Part shown: positions 9,621 to 18,231 of the stretch, one piece after another
Layout: each line of letters opens with the position of its first letter
How positions within the stretch are numbered: the first letter of the stretch is position 1
Source: an uncultured Haliea sp.
GTDB taxonomy: Bacteria > Pseudomonadota > Gammaproteobacteria > Pseudomonadales > Halieaceae
Assembly (NCBI GenBank): GCA_913062625.1
Contig: CAJXWP010000016.1
Location: 1 to 45,429 of the forward strand
Direction: 5' to 3'
DNA length: 45,429 bases
Position numbers and translations under genes: made by a program
Notes under the pieces: generated by a model
What the model saw: the letters and a program-made list of their open reading frames with translations, nothing else
Told to the model about the DNA's origin: nothing
Database searches by the model: none

Positions 9621-11708
9621 GTGAACAAATTTAATCTCACATTTAACGGTGAGATACTACCTGGAAAGGATCCAACAGTAGTTAAGCTGGCCTTTGGCAA
9701 AATGTTCTTTATCGACGATCCGGACTGGCTGGAGCGCTGTTTTTCCGGAGACACTATTGTGATGCGCCGTAATCTCGAGCGCAAAGAAGCAAGCCAGTAT
9801 TTTCATGCGATGCAGGTTATGGGTGCCGTGGCAACGCTGGTCAACATCTCCACCGGCGCACAGACAGATACCGATGCGGATGAACTTCAGCTGGCGACGC
9901 AGGAAGGCGGTGAAATAAAAGCAGCCATCCTAGAGCAACTGCGGACGGCGGCTGACGCTGCGCCGCTGAATCAGCACACAAATCTATTGGGCAAACCCAA
10001 TCTGTTCGCACTGCGGCCCTTTCGTAATTCCGACAAGGTGCGCAACCGAAGTGCGCGGGCTCACCAACGCATGTACCAAAGTTACACATTAGGTGCTGTT
10101 GCCCTCCTCGGATTTTTTTTAGCGGCTTGGGGTTTTTCAGAACAGCCGGTGAGACCGATCATCACTGGAGCCGATGCTGTCGTGATTGATCAGCGATCCC
10201 AGCCCATATTGCTGGCGGGGAATTTCCTGCTCTTGCACAATCGTTCCGGCGTCAGCACAGGTGAGGTGCCACTAAGCACTATCGGAGTAAACGCTCTAAA
10301 GCCACCCATCGCCTTTGACAGTAGCGGTGCATTGTTTGCACTTGGCAGTCTCACTAGCGATGACACAGAGGTCTCTGGCAATACACACTTGCAACTACTG
10401 CGCTGCGATCTTATGACGTCAAACTGTCAGTATTTTTTACCTGATCTGAAAAAACTTAATATCGACGCGTTCGTCATAAACCCTGTGGATGGCAACCTAA
10501 TACTAACAGACAGCTCAGCAGGACTGCTGGTAAAAGCGAATCGCGAGGGTAAAATATTGGCTCGCGCTACGGTCGAGCTTCCCGCGCATCCGATATTGCG
10601 CCTGCACGCCGGATTATTATTGATCAATAGTCCACAGGTTACTGGGGTCCGTGTGTTTCGTTACGAAAAAAATGCTTTTGGTCAGCAACTGGATGAAATT
10701 TTATTGCCACCTCAGGCCGCCCTAGAAGCCGGACAATCCGTCGTCAGCGACTTCGTCTGGTCGGGTGGTCACTGGTGGGCAAGCCTAAAAAATCCGGCCT
10801 CAGGGAGTGTTGGACTGTATCGTTTCGACGAGGGTTGGAATTACTTACATCAAGTTCTACTGCCGATAAGCAGAGGCAACATACAACTGACGCGTTGGGG
10901 CGAGAAGACGCTGGCCGGCAATTCGAACACTGTCCCGATTCAGCGATTTAATGCTGAAGGTGCCATTGAGACCCCACTGGTCTCCACTCAGCTGAAAACA
11001 CTGATCAGCCAACAACAGCGGCACACCCGCCTGGCCGAAGCAGGGTGGCAGGCAGTCCTGCTCATCTGTGGTCTAGGCGCAGTGATAAGCGTCTGCACTG
11101 GATACCTGCAGAGATTGCGCAGGCTGGTCTACACATCATCCCGGGAACGTGGCGCGGAGCCACTGGACGACTACATAAATTCAGTCCAGTGGATCAAACC
11201 CGTGCAAAGCCGGCCAGCGCTGTTACGGCGAATAAGCGTCTGCTACGGCCTGCTAGCATTCGCAGTCATGCTGGTGAGCGCAGGGCTAAGCGTGACAGCA
11301 TGGCAGTTCATGGCACTACTCATCATGCTCAGTGGCCCAGCCGCCGCCCTGCTGTTGCTGCAAAGGTGTTCGATTGGACACATTGGCATCTGGCGAGAGC
11401 GACTTTTACTCGTGGATCATAGTGGGATGTATCATTTTGCGGACGGCTGCGATGTGCAATATCGAAAGCATTTCCTGCTAATCGGCGATGTTGTCGTATT
11501 CTGCGGCAGTCGCTTACTTTCGGTCTTCTCTGATGCCCAAATTCAACGACTTATCGTGCCAATAGTGACACGCGGCATAAAAATTGATCGTAACACCCTT
11601 GCAGTCAAGCTACTGCAAGCCCGCCACCCTCTGGTTCAGGGCGTCGTGGCGATGATTATGGCCGCCGCTGGGGCCATCTCAATACTCTACCTGCAGGGTA
11701 TTTTTTAG
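9621..11708 (+). CDS. Large unrecognised membrane protein, 695 aa
   Basis: No family assigned. The start is GTG, with AAAGAGAT upstream. Residues about 1-75 form a small domain (pattern LTFNGEILPGKDPTVVKLAF, later FSGDTIVMRR and ASQYFHAMQVMGAV) that resembles an uncharacterised N-terminal module seen on other proteobacterial membrane proteins (from memory). A polar stretch follows, then one membrane helix (about 155-172). Residues about 180-475 look beta-rich and repetitive, possibly a propeller-like periplasmic domain. A second helix lies near 478-498, two more near 543-585, and a last one at 675-693. The region between 590 and 670 is soluble and basic. It stands alone, ending about 120 nt before lutA. 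Confidence 0.7.
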   Translation: MNKFNLTFNGEILPGKDPTVVKLAFGKMFFIDDPDWLERCFSGDTIVMRRNLERKEASQYFHAMQVMGAVATLVNISTGAQTDTDADELQLATQEGGEIKAAILEQLRTAADAAPLNQHTNLLGKPNLFALRPFRNSDKVRNRSARAHQRMYQSYTLGAVALLGFFLAAWGFSEQPVRPIITGADAVVIDQRSQPILLAGNFLLLHNRSGVSTGEVPLSTIGVNALKPPIAFDSSGALFALGSLTSDDTEVSGNTHLQLLRCDLMTSNCQYFLPDLKKLNIDAFVINPVDGNLILTDSSAGLLVKANREGKILARATVELPAHPILRLHAGLLLINSPQVTGVRVFRYEKNAFGQQLDEILLPPQAALEAGQSVVSDFVWSGGHWWASLKNPASGSVGLYRFDEGWNYLHQVLLPISRGNIQLTRWGEKTLAGNSNTVPIQRFNAEGAIETPLVSTQLKTLISQQQRHTRLAEAGWQAVLLICGLGAVISVCTGYLQRLRRLVYTSSRERGAEPLDDYINSVQWIKPVQSRPALLRRISVCYGLLAFAVMLVSAGLSVTAWQFMALLIMLSGPAAALLLLQRCSIGHIGIWRERLLLVDHSGMYHFADGCDVQYRKHFLLIGDVVVFCGSRLLSVFSDAQIQRLIVPIVTRGIKIDRNTLAVKLLQARHPLVQGVVAMIMAAAGAISILYLQGIF

Positions 11709-11793
11709 ACTATCAGCAACGCGATGCGATGCGGGGCGACATCGGTTCGTTCAATTCGATATACTGCGCTATTAGGGGCTGCAACACCGGCTC

Positions 11794-11799
11794 TATAAT
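11794..11799 (+). promoter_or_regulatory. Candidate -10 box upstream of lutABC
   Basis: A consensus TATAAT 30 nt before the lutA start. The matching -35 (TTAGGG, 16 nt upstream) is poor, so an activator may be needed or the match may be chance. Confidence 0.3.
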
Positions 11800-11829
11800 C
11801 CCAGCAACAAGGAAGGAATTGCGACCTGC

Positions 11830-12621
11830 ATGAATGAGCAGCATCAGGATCAGGCGCCTCCCCCGCAGCGCATGCGGGTTTCACTTTTTGTCACCTGCTT
11901 GGCAGACTTGTTTCGACCATCGGTAGCCTTCGCCAGCATCAAATTGCTGGAGCAAGCGGGCTGTGAGGTCACCGTGCCTCTGCAGCAAACCTGCTGCGGC
12001 CAACCTGCTTACAACAGTGGTGACTACGAATCCACGGTGCCCCTGGCCCAGCAAGTTATTGCGCTGTTAGAAACGGCTGATTATGTGGTCGTCCCATCCG
12101 GCTCCTGTGCGGGCATGATATGCCACCACTACCCCAAACTACTGCAAGGGGAGTGGCGCGACCGCGCACTAAAACTCGCCGCCAAGACATTTGAGCTGAC
12201 TATTTTTCTCAAAGATATCGCCCGCATAAAGCCGCAGTTCGATGCCCCTCCGAGCACCCTCTCCGTCACCTACCATGACAACTGCGCCGCACTGCGCGAA
12301 CTGAACATTAAAGAGCAGCCGCGGCAACTACTACAGCAACTGTGCGGCATTAAAGTTAATGAGCTGCAGCAGAGCGAAGTATGCTGTGGTTTCGGCGGGA
12401 CATTTTGTGCAAAGATGCCGGAAATCTCAGGGAAAATGACCGATGATAAGCTCAATCATGTAATCGCTACCGGGGCCAAAATTCTAACCGGCGGCGATCT
12501 GGGCTGCCTGCTCAATATCGCGGGTCGGGCACAACGCCAGGGTAAAGAGATTGAGGTGCGCCATGTAGCAGAGTTGTTATGCGGCGATATGGATACTTCC
12601 CCTATCGGAGAGGGAAGATAA
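11830..12621 (+). CDS. lutA: L-lactate dehydrogenase complex subunit LutA (Fe-S cysteine-rich domain)
   Basis: 263 aa. Two CCG-type cysteine-rich motifs are visible, TCCGQPAYNSGDY near residue 56 and VCCGFGGTFC near residue 184, the hallmark of the LutA/YkgE/GlpC-type subunit that binds an Fe-S cluster and passes electrons. LutABC oxidises L-lactate to pyruvate at the inner membrane. The stop is 3 nt before lutB. GGAAGGA lies upstream of the ATG, at a slightly long spacing; the internal Met 15 is an alternative start and would remove a polar, Pro- and Gln-rich leader that other LutA proteins lack. Confidence 0.92.
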   Translation: MNEQHQDQAPPPQRMRVSLFVTCLADLFRPSVAFASIKLLEQAGCEVTVPLQQTCCGQPAYNSGDYESTVPLAQQVIALLETADYVVVPSGSCAGMICHHYPKLLQGEWRDRALKLAAKTFELTIFLKDIARIKPQFDAPPSTLSVTYHDNCAALRELNIKEQPRQLLQQLCGIKVNELQQSEVCCGFGGTFCAKMPEISGKMTDDKLNHVIATGAKILTGGDLGCLLNIAGRAQRQGKEIEVRHVAELLCGDMDTSPIGEGR

Positions 12622-12624
12622 CCT

Positions 12625-14049
12625 ATGGAACAACATAGCGACACCTTTCTTGCCAATGCCAGTAAGGCGCTGAAAAACAGCGGGCAGGCCGAGCGTCGCG
12701 ATAAGATCGGCTTACTTGCACCGCAAATACGCGCAGCTGCAATTCACAGTTTCGATGGTTTTGACGAACTGCGGCAGCACGTTAAAGAAGTTCGACAGCA
12801 CAGTCTGAATAATCTGGACTATTACCTCAGCCAATTTGAAAAGGAAGCGGTACAAAACGGCAATCAGGTACACTTTGCGCGTGACAGTGAAGAATTTAAC
12901 AGTCTCATCTTGGATATCTGCCAGCAACATGACGCCCGGCGCATCGCCAAGGGCAAATCTATGGTGACCGAAGAGACTGGCCTAAACAGCTTCTTGCAAG
13001 GCGCTGGGCTCAATGTCAGGGAAACCGACCTGGGCGAATACATTGTCCAACAGGCAGGGGAAACGCCCAGCCATATTGTGCGCCCAGCGCTGCATAAATC
13101 CGCTAACGACATTCGCGAACTGTTCCAGCAAAAGCATGATCTAGGCGCCAGAAAGTTAGACAAGACCTCCGACCTCGTTGTCGAGGCACGCAATGTGTTG
13201 CGGAAGGATTTCTTACAGGCTGAAGTGGGCGTTATTGGCGCCAATGCATTGATCGCCGAGAATGGGTATTCCATGCTTGTCACCAATGAGGGTAACGGCG
13301 ACCTCTGCGCTAACCTGCCAAAGGTGTTAATTGTTTGCACGACTATTGACCGAGTTCTGCCGCGAGCAGAGGACGCCAGCGCTATGTCACGATTGTTGGC
13401 CCGCTCAGCCACAGGTCAGCCGCAAAGCTGCTACACCAGTTTCTACTCAGGACCCCGTCGCGAAGGTGATATCGACGGACCACTGGAAACACATTTCGTA
13501 CTACTGGATAATGAACGTAGTAATATTCTATCTAGCGATTACCGCGAAATACTCGAATGTATACGCTGTGCTGCCTGCCTCGACCACTGCCCCATCTATA
13601 CCAGCGTGGGAGGGCATGCTTATGGGTCGATTTATCCGGGCCCCATAGGTTCAGTCCTGACACCGCTATTGACCTCTCTTGAACAAAGCCATCTGCTTCC
13701 CAATGCATGCACCAGTTGCGGTCGCTGCGCAGAGGTGTGTCCGGCGGATATCCCTTTGCCGGATTTGTTGCGCGACTTGCGACACGAGGAGGGTATAAAA
13801 AAGTTATCCCCCCAGCGCTGGCGATACGGTCTGAAACTGCATGCCTGGCTAGCCAGACATCCACCGCTATACCAGACACTGACCGCTATAGGCATTCGCA
13901 TATTGCACCGATTAGGTCGCAAGCGAGGCCGCTTTTCACGATTACCTTTCGCCGACGGATGGACCAGTCAGCGAGATTTTCCAGCCCCTCAGGAAAACAC
14001 TTTCATGCAGTTATACAAGGCCAAAATGAAGCAGAACAATGAGCGGTAG
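12625..14049 (+). CDS. lutB: L-lactate dehydrogenase complex subunit LutB (4Fe-4S protein)
   Basis: 474 aa, matching the usual LutB/YkgF length of about 475. The N-terminal two thirds is a LUD (DUF162) domain; two classical cluster motifs follow, CIRCAACLDHCPIY near residue 313 and CTSCGRCAEVCPADIP near residue 363, each binding a [4Fe-4S] cluster. The C-terminal tail ends in charged, amphipathic sequence. It begins 3 nt after lutA and overlaps lutC by 11 nt, so all three are probably translated together. No lactate permease or GntR-type regulator gene is adjacent, which is unusual for lut loci. Confidence 0.93.
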   Translation: MEQHSDTFLANASKALKNSGQAERRDKIGLLAPQIRAAAIHSFDGFDELRQHVKEVRQHSLNNLDYYLSQFEKEAVQNGNQVHFARDSEEFNSLILDICQQHDARRIAKGKSMVTEETGLNSFLQGAGLNVRETDLGEYIVQQAGETPSHIVRPALHKSANDIRELFQQKHDLGARKLDKTSDLVVEARNVLRKDFLQAEVGVIGANALIAENGYSMLVTNEGNGDLCANLPKVLIVCTTIDRVLPRAEDASAMSRLLARSATGQPQSCYTSFYSGPRREGDIDGPLETHFVLLDNERSNILSSDYREILECIRCAACLDHCPIYTSVGGHAYGSIYPGPIGSVLTPLLTSLEQSHLLPNACTSCGRCAEVCPADIPLPDLLRDLRHEEGIKKLSPQRWRYGLKLHAWLARHPPLYQTLTAIGIRILHRLGRKRGRFSRLPFADGWTSQRDFPAPQENTFMQLYKAKMKQNNER

Positions 14050-14743
14050 CGCCCGGTCAGAGATCTTTTCAAGGTTGCGCGAGACGGGTCGCGGCGAAAC
14101 TGCAGAAAACATTCAGCGCGAGCGCCTTTCTTTGGGCAGTGCGCCTGCCCCGGCGCCACCTGCGCCAGAAATGTGTCAGGCGTTTATCCTCAATGTACTG
14201 AAAAATCAGGGTAGCGTAGATTGTGCCAGTAATCGGTCAGAGGCGGTCCGGGCGATAGCACACTACCTGTATGCCCATTTTCACAGTTACCGCTTGGTAG
14301 CCGGCAACGATCCTCGCCTGGCGGCCATGCCTTGGAGGGATGCGGGGGTACTGCCACGTTTTGGCAGCCTTCAGGCAGGCGAACCCGTAGCCCTTAGCTT
14401 CGCCAGGCTGGGTGTAGTCGAGACGGGCGCGATATTAACGTGGACTGGCAAAGCAAATCCCGCTGCAAATAACTTTTTACCGGAACACCATATTGTTCTG
14501 GTGGACAAAAATGATCTCGTCCCAACGATGGAGAAGGCTTGGGAAAAAATTCATCACGCTGTTGAAAAAACGGGACGCCCACGCGGCATACACTTTATCG
14601 CTGGACCCTCCAGTACAGCCGATATCGAGGGCGACCTAGTCTATGGTGCTCATGGACCCCAACGCTGGCATGTCATCCTGCTGGGCGATGTGCCTGGCGA
14701 CGCTCAAAATGTTGCGCGTGATGCTAGCAAGCCTCAGAGCTAA
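14039..14743 (+). CDS. lutC: L-lactate dehydrogenase complex subunit LutC (LUD domain)
   Basis: 234 aa, the third subunit of the LutABC complex. The LUD (DUF162) domain is recognisable from VGVVETGAILTW-like sequence (here LGVVETGAILTWTG, about residue 125), then HHIVLVDKNDLV and FIAGPSSTADIEGDLVYGAHGP, the conserved C-terminal stretch. The start overlaps the end of lutB by 11 nt. The last residues after HVILLGD are somewhat longer than in short homologues. The exact role of LutC is not settled in the literature I know; it is required with LutA and LutB for growth on L-lactate in Bacillus. Confidence 0.9.
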   Translation: MSGSARSEIFSRLRETGRGETAENIQRERLSLGSAPAPAPPAPEMCQAFILNVLKNQGSVDCASNRSEAVRAIAHYLYAHFHSYRLVAGNDPRLAAMPWRDAGVLPRFGSLQAGEPVALSFARLGVVETGAILTWTGKANPAANNFLPEHHIVLVDKNDLVPTMEKAWEKIHHAVEKTGRPRGIHFIAGPSSTADIEGDLVYGAHGPQRWHVILLGDVPGDAQNVARDASKPQS

Positions 14744-14766
14744 CACTGATACACCAAGGAAAATGG

Positions 14767-15342
14767 CTACAGCTGTGTGTAACTAAATTTCTGCCCGCTC
14801 AATGCCGCTTCAAACATCAAACCGCCTATTGCTATGGTAAAAATGGCCATGCCTTTGCGGTAGCCGCCGGATGCTGTAACAGCGTCGCTGCGCCCACCGC
14901 TCATACCCGCTGAGGTTCCGCCCCCAGTATTGGCTTCGGCGGATACGCCGGCTGTAATCACAACAGCCGAGGCTTGGGCACTGAATTCAAAGTTGCCCGA
15001 GGTAAAATCATTAAAAGCCTGCTCATGTTGGAAAAAAATGATCTGGCTAAAAGCTTGTCCTCCCATCTGTGGACCAAGCGATAACTGTGTCATGGTAGAG
15101 TTTCCGACATGCTTTGCGTCGACAAACACCTTGCCGTCGCCGTATCCTCCGCCGACGAAGAACAGCCCGCCCTTTCCCACCGTAGGAAATAATGCATAGC
15201 CGTATGCCGTTTTAAAGTATTTCCCACTCTCACCGGCAGTGCTGAACACCTTGATGGCATCGCTGTAGCTATTCGCCCACGCAGCAGAGCCTCCGACACA
15301 CAGGCCAAAAAAGAGAACGATCTTTGTGAGTCTGTGCATAAC
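14767..15342 (-). CDS. SYLF-domain (YSC84-like) lipid-binding protein, exported
   Basis: 191 aa from the chosen ATG, which has AAAGG about 8 nt upstream; an ATG 36 nt further out lacks a site and would spoil the signal peptide. Residues about 1-23 (ending GSAAWA) are a typical Sec signal peptide. The rest is Gly-rich and fits the SYLF/YSC84 domain: GYALFPTVGKGGLFFVGGGYG, GPQMGGQAFSQIIFF, and a Gly/Ser-rich stretch near 150. SYLF proteins bind phosphoinositides in eukaryotes; bacterial members are periplasmic or outer-membrane proteins of unknown role. Convergent with lutC and divergent from the PQQ dehydrogenase gene. Confidence 0.82.
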   Translation of the reverse strand, partial: VMHRLTKIVLFFGLCVGGSAAWANSYSDAIKVFSTAGESGKYFKTAYGYALFPTVGKGGLFFVGGGYGDGKVFVDAKHVGNSTMTQLSLGPQMGGQAFSQIIFFQHEQAFNDFTSGNFEFSAQASAVVITAGVSAEANTGGGTSAGMSGGRSDAVTASGGYRKGMAIFTIAIGGLMFEAALSGQKFSYTQL

Positions 15343-15617
15343 AATAGCCTTTAAATTAAGTGTCAAAATGTGTGCCATGCAGTGGCCTAGAGTGCGGACT
15401 GATCGCCCAGAGCGGACACCTGCATCAGCACGCTATTCTGTGTATACAACGGTAGCAGGTCAAGCCACATCTGTGAGTATTATGCAGCCGCATTTCGACT
15501 GATGCGATGGATCAGCGACCCCGATCCGCACCGAGCAATATTCGCAGCACATCCTGTGTTATATTTGTAGGCTGTCTTTTACCGCTACACCTTCAGATCA
15601 CTAAACAGGATCATCCT

Positions 15618-17150
15618 ATGCGCAAATTATTCATCGGCTTGGGTCTTCTGCTGCTTCTGATTGTTAGCATACCAGCCTTTTTGCTGGCCAGTGGGACCAC
15701 AGACAGCTCTACCCTGCGCGTCCTTTTGAATAGCATGATGGGCATCGCTGGCCCTGCGACCAATAGTGATATTGTGCGCCAACAATATACCGTTCCTGAG
15801 GGTTTCACTCTGGAGCTCTACGATGGAAATGTGCCGCGCGCCAGATTTTTACTTTTCACATCAGCGGGAGACCTACTCGTCAGTAGGCCACATTCAGGCG
15901 ACATAGTCCTGTTGCGACGTGACACAGATGGGAATGGTAAGCCCGACGATCAGTTAACCCTGCTCGAGGGATTAGACCGACCACTGGGAATGGATATCAG
16001 CGGAGAGTGGTTGTATGTCGCCGAGTCAAATCGTGTAAGCCGGATACGTTTTGACAGTGACACTGGAACAGTCGATGGCTCGCTGCAGCCGGTGGTAGAA
16101 GGTTTGACTGATAACGGTAACCATTGGAGCAAAACTATTCGCGTAGGCCAGGATCAAAGACTGTATTTGGCGCAAGGGTCTACTTGCAATATCTGTGAGG
16201 AGGAAGATACCAGGCGGGCAACTCTAATGCGTTTTCAACTTGATGGCAGCCAACCTCAAATCATTGCGACCGGACTGCGTAATAGTGTCGGCTTTGATTG
16301 GGCACCCTGGAATGGCGCGCTATATGCCACAGAAAATGGGCGCGACCTCTTAGGCGATGATTTGCCGCCCTGTGAATTAAACCAGATAGAGGCGGGTAAC
16401 TTTTATGGCTGGCCCTACTTCTACGGTGACAATATTGCGGACCCCGACATGGGTGATGATCCGCTTGCAGCGCAGCGCGAGCCGACGGCTCCAGCGCACA
16501 ATTTTCGCGCCCATAATGCACCCTTGGGGATGACATTCCTTGATGCAAAAACGCTTCCACCCGACTATGAGCGCGCTGCTTTGGTGGCATTGCACGGCTC
16601 ATGGAATCGCAGCTCGCCCGACGGTTACAAAGTGGTATCACTGCATTGGAGCGATGATGGCATCGAAGAACGCGATTTTTTGACCGGTTTCAACCGGGAG
16701 GGCACAATCAGTGGCCGTCCCGTTGATATCGCCCAAGGACCTGACGGAGCAATGTATATCTCCGATGATTACGCCGGAGCAATCTATCGCGTTCGTTACG
16801 GCGCCAGTGACAACAATAACGCTGTCGCTTTTGAACTACCCACGGTGAAACGCCTCGACGCCCAAGAGCCCGAATGGCTTGATGCCGCCAATATGGTGAC
16901 TATGGCCGCTCGAGGGGATGAACTGTACCGGCGTTACCAGTGCCAAAGCTGTCATGAACAGGGCGAAAACCCGAGAACATTAGAGAATCTAAGCGAGCGT
17001 CTCGGTTATGCGGCAGTGATCGACGTGCTAGCAGCTCCGCCCTCGCCCATGCCTTTATTTCCCCTAACGGAATCCGAACAGCGAGAACTCGCCGTTTTCT
17101 TGCTATGGCAACCACCCGAAAGCTCCGATGGCGACAATAATTTTTTGTGA
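15618..17150 (+). CDS. PQQ-dependent sugar dehydrogenase (sorbosone/glucose type) fused to cytochrome c
   Basis: 510 aa. A membrane anchor or uncleaved signal (residues about 2-26) is followed by a six-bladed propeller of the soluble glucose dehydrogenase / L-sorbosone dehydrogenase family: RPHSGDIVLL, GLDRPLGMDI, GLRNSVGFDWAP, YATENGRDLLGDDLPPCELN, and GNFYGWPYFYGDN. It ends with a cytochrome c domain, with haem motif CQSCH near residue 441 and a likely Met ligand in PSPMPLFPL near residue 477. The enzyme should oxidise a sugar or alcohol in the periplasm and pass electrons on through its own haem. CAGGA precedes this ATG; a start 111 nt further upstream would destroy the anchor. Confidence 0.87.
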   Translation: MRKLFIGLGLLLLLIVSIPAFLLASGTTDSSTLRVLLNSMMGIAGPATNSDIVRQQYTVPEGFTLELYDGNVPRARFLLFTSAGDLLVSRPHSGDIVLLRRDTDGNGKPDDQLTLLEGLDRPLGMDISGEWLYVAESNRVSRIRFDSDTGTVDGSLQPVVEGLTDNGNHWSKTIRVGQDQRLYLAQGSTCNICEEEDTRRATLMRFQLDGSQPQIIATGLRNSVGFDWAPWNGALYATENGRDLLGDDLPPCELNQIEAGNFYGWPYFYGDNIADPDMGDDPLAAQREPTAPAHNFRAHNAPLGMTFLDAKTLPPDYERAALVALHGSWNRSSPDGYKVVSLHWSDDGIEERDFLTGFNREGTISGRPVDIAQGPDGAMYISDDYAGAIYRVRYGASDNNNAVAFELPTVKRLDAQEPEWLDAANMVTMAARGDELYRRYQCQSCHEQGENPRTLENLSERLGYAAVIDVLAAPPSPMPLFPLTESEQRELAVFLLWQPPESSDGDNNFL

Positions 17151-17154
17151 TTTT

Positions 17155-17925
17155 ATGACGGATATCACTGTGAGTGACGACATCAATGTATTGACCTACA
17201 ACATCCACAAGGGCTATTGCACTGGCAATCGCCGATTTGTGTTGAAGGCTATGCGCGACCGTATCGCCGAGACCGGCGCAGACATCGTCTTCCTGCAAGA
17301 AATTCATGGCACAGCCATTAAAAGTAGCGCTAAACGTCGGCGCTTCTCTTACCCGGATCAGCCACATTTCGAGTATCTGGCAGAGGAGGCCTGGCCTCAC
17401 TTCGCTTATGGGCGCAACGCGATCTACCGCAAAGGCGATCATGGTAATGCTATTTTAAGCAAGCATCCTTTCGTCAGCTGGGAGAATATTGATATTTCAG
17501 TCTTCCGAGGCTCCAGCCGCAGCATCCTGCATGGTGTGATTGAACTGCCACAAAAAAAAAGGCCCCTGCATACCTTGTGTGTGCATCTAGGACTTCTTGA
17601 GCAGGAACGACGCGAGCAGCTGCAGGCTCTCACTGACAGAATAAAAAGTCATGTTCCCGATGATGAGCCACTGATTATCGCAGGGGACTTCAACGATTGG
17701 CGCCGCCGCGCCGGACCCCAGCTGCATGCTGAGCTCAACCTAGAGGAACTGTTCGTAAAACTGCAGGGGCGCCACGCCTTAACTTTTCCCGTTTGGGCGC
17801 CGCTGCTGCCAGTGGACCGCATTTACTATCGGGGATTAAAACCAACTACGTGCAAACGTCTGAGTACCGAGCATTGGCGTGATCTTTCTGATCACGCGGC
17901 ACTGTTTGGCGTGTTTCGCTTGTGA
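17155..17925 (+). CDS. Endonuclease/exonuclease/phosphatase (EEP) family protein
   Basis: 256 aa. Catalytic motifs of the EEP fold are in order: LTYNIHKG near residue 15, FLQEIHG (metal-binding Glu) near 47, AGDFNDW near 180, and SDHAALFG near the end, where the His completes the site. Members hydrolyse phosphodiester or phosphomonoester bonds, as in the YbhP proteins that sit beside cardiolipin synthase genes. A start at 17128 overlapping the upstream gene by 23 nt is equally possible; neither has a clear ribosome site, suggesting readthrough translation from the dehydrogenase gene. The substrate is unknown. Confidence 0.85.
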   Translation: MTDITVSDDINVLTYNIHKGYCTGNRRFVLKAMRDRIAETGADIVFLQEIHGTAIKSSAKRRRFSYPDQPHFEYLAEEAWPHFAYGRNAIYRKGDHGNAILSKHPFVSWENIDISVFRGSSRSILHGVIELPQKKRPLHTLCVHLGLLEQERREQLQALTDRIKSHVPDDEPLIIAGDFNDWRRRAGPQLHAELNLEELFVKLQGRHALTFPVWAPLLPVDRIYYRGLKPTTCKRLSTEHWRDLSDHAALFGVFRL

Positions 17926-18231
17926 CCGTTGACGGGCTGCGCAGCATAACTCTTGTCGATCAAATTTTTTTAGCCGGCTCACACTAACCGCAACTGCAAC
18001 GAGGACAACGCTTGAGAAGCGCACAACTCTGCGTGCGTATATTCCGTGGTGACAGTCAAGCGGTATCAAGCAACGCTCGGGTTGTACCGCTATCGGATGT
18101 CACACCTCCCAACTAGCTCACCGCTGCAGTCAAGACCGCTCACGGCGTATAATTAAGCAGGTATTATCTTATCTTGCTACCTCATGTAGGCTATAATTTA
18201 ATAGACAGTGCTCATTATAGAGGCTAACACC
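17926..18231 (+). other. Gene-free 306 bp before the acyl-CoA synthetase
   Basis: No gene was found here. It contains two good -10-like TATAAT boxes at 18148-18153 and 18192-18197; the second is 40 nt before the ATG but its -35 (TTATCT, 17 nt away) matches only 3 of 6. A small palindrome GCTGCGCAGC lies just after the upstream gene, without a T run, so it is not a convincing terminator. No FadR/PsrA-like operator was seen. Confidence 0.4.

Noticed and set aside
12864-13412. 182-codon minus frame opposite lutB
   Set aside because: Antisense to a gene with clear Fe-S motifs; Ser/Arg-rich product with no recognisable domain.
17128-17154. Frameshift or fusion between PQQ dehydrogenase and EEP genes
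   Set aside because: Both genes have complete ends and starts; the short overlap is normal for coupled genes.
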